NCBI GenBank assembly: GCA_005878995.1
Contig: VBME01000155.1
Coordinates: 1-14,689 of the forward strand
DNA from: Methanobacteriota archaeon
GTDB taxonomy: Archaea > Thermoplasmatota > Thermoplasmata > RBG-16-68-12
Reading direction: 5' to 3'
DNA: 14,689 nt
Shown here: piece by piece, positions 14,589 to 14,689 of the stretch
Layout of the letters: the number at the start of each line of letters is the position of its first letter
How positions within the stretch are numbered: position 1 is the first letter of the stretch
Notes under the pieces: model-generated
Databases searched by the model: none
Told to the model about the DNA's origin: nothing
Seen by the model: only the letters and a program-made list of their open reading frames with translations
Made by a program: the position numbers and the translations under genes

Positions 14589-14689
14589 CGCCGCGAAGCG
14601 TACTCGGACGCGGGCGACCGGGCGGTTGGCCTCACGGGGTCGGCGTCGCGAAGGTCCAAGCGTCGCGGTTTGCCGCAATCGCCTCGAGC

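Noticed and set aside
14553..14678. A 42-residue N-terminal extension of FEN-1
   Set aside because: The extension is Arg-rich and unlike the family, and FEN-1 needs its free N-terminus at Gly2 of MGV.
1..14689. CRISPR arrays, insertion sequences, integrase or phage genes
   Set aside because: No regularly spaced direct repeats, transposase motifs or terminal inverted repeats were seen; the genes look like ordinary chromosomal content.

Overview
The window looks like chromosomal DNA of a high-GC archaeon, most likely of the Thermoplasmata (Thermoplasmatota). The evidence is an archaeal-type flap endonuclease (FEN-1), a membrane-bound RAD55/KaiC-like protein, archaeal BRE/TATA-like promoter elements at leaderless distance from some starts, and GGTG-type ribosome binding sites. 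The phylum is an inference; no rRNA or tRNA gene is visible. Coding density is high, with no gene-free stretch over 200 bases.

Left part (1-2213): the 3' end of an unidentified + strand gene converges on a - strand cluster. That cluster holds a flavin-dependent thymidylate synthase (thyX), a small ASCH/PUA-like protein and a PrxQ/Bcp-type peroxiredoxin. A 20-base perfect palindrome lies at the thyX 3' end, near the convergent junction. Middle (2408-5272, +): one large gene, divergent from the peroxiredoxin, encodes about six membrane helices, a coiled coil of about 440 residues and a KaiC/RAD55-type domain whose Walker motifs are degenerate. It converges on a DMT/EamA permease (5455-6381, -), preceded by an unknown protein (6445-7368, -) with zincin-like residue spacing but no catalytic Glu.

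Right part (7408-13429, -): a complete peptide-type ABC importer operon in the order binding protein, DppB, DppC, DppD, DppF. Genes are tightly spaced or overlapping, with two TTG starts supported by ribosome binding sites. Upstream of it, on the same strand, lies fen (13533-14552).

The strongest unusual signal is the binding protein of this operon. Its family-5 solute-binding fold appears circularly permuted: the part that is normally C-terminal comes directly after the membrane anchor, and the part that is normally N-terminal follows. The strand at the cut point appears at both ends, as expected from duplication followed by trimming. The partner ATPase DppF is also unusual: 105 residues lie between the third and fourth cysteines of its C-terminal cluster domain, against 16 in DppD. 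Together these suggest a remodelled peptide importer. The membrane/coiled-coil/KaiC-like fusion is the second candidate for an undescribed system.
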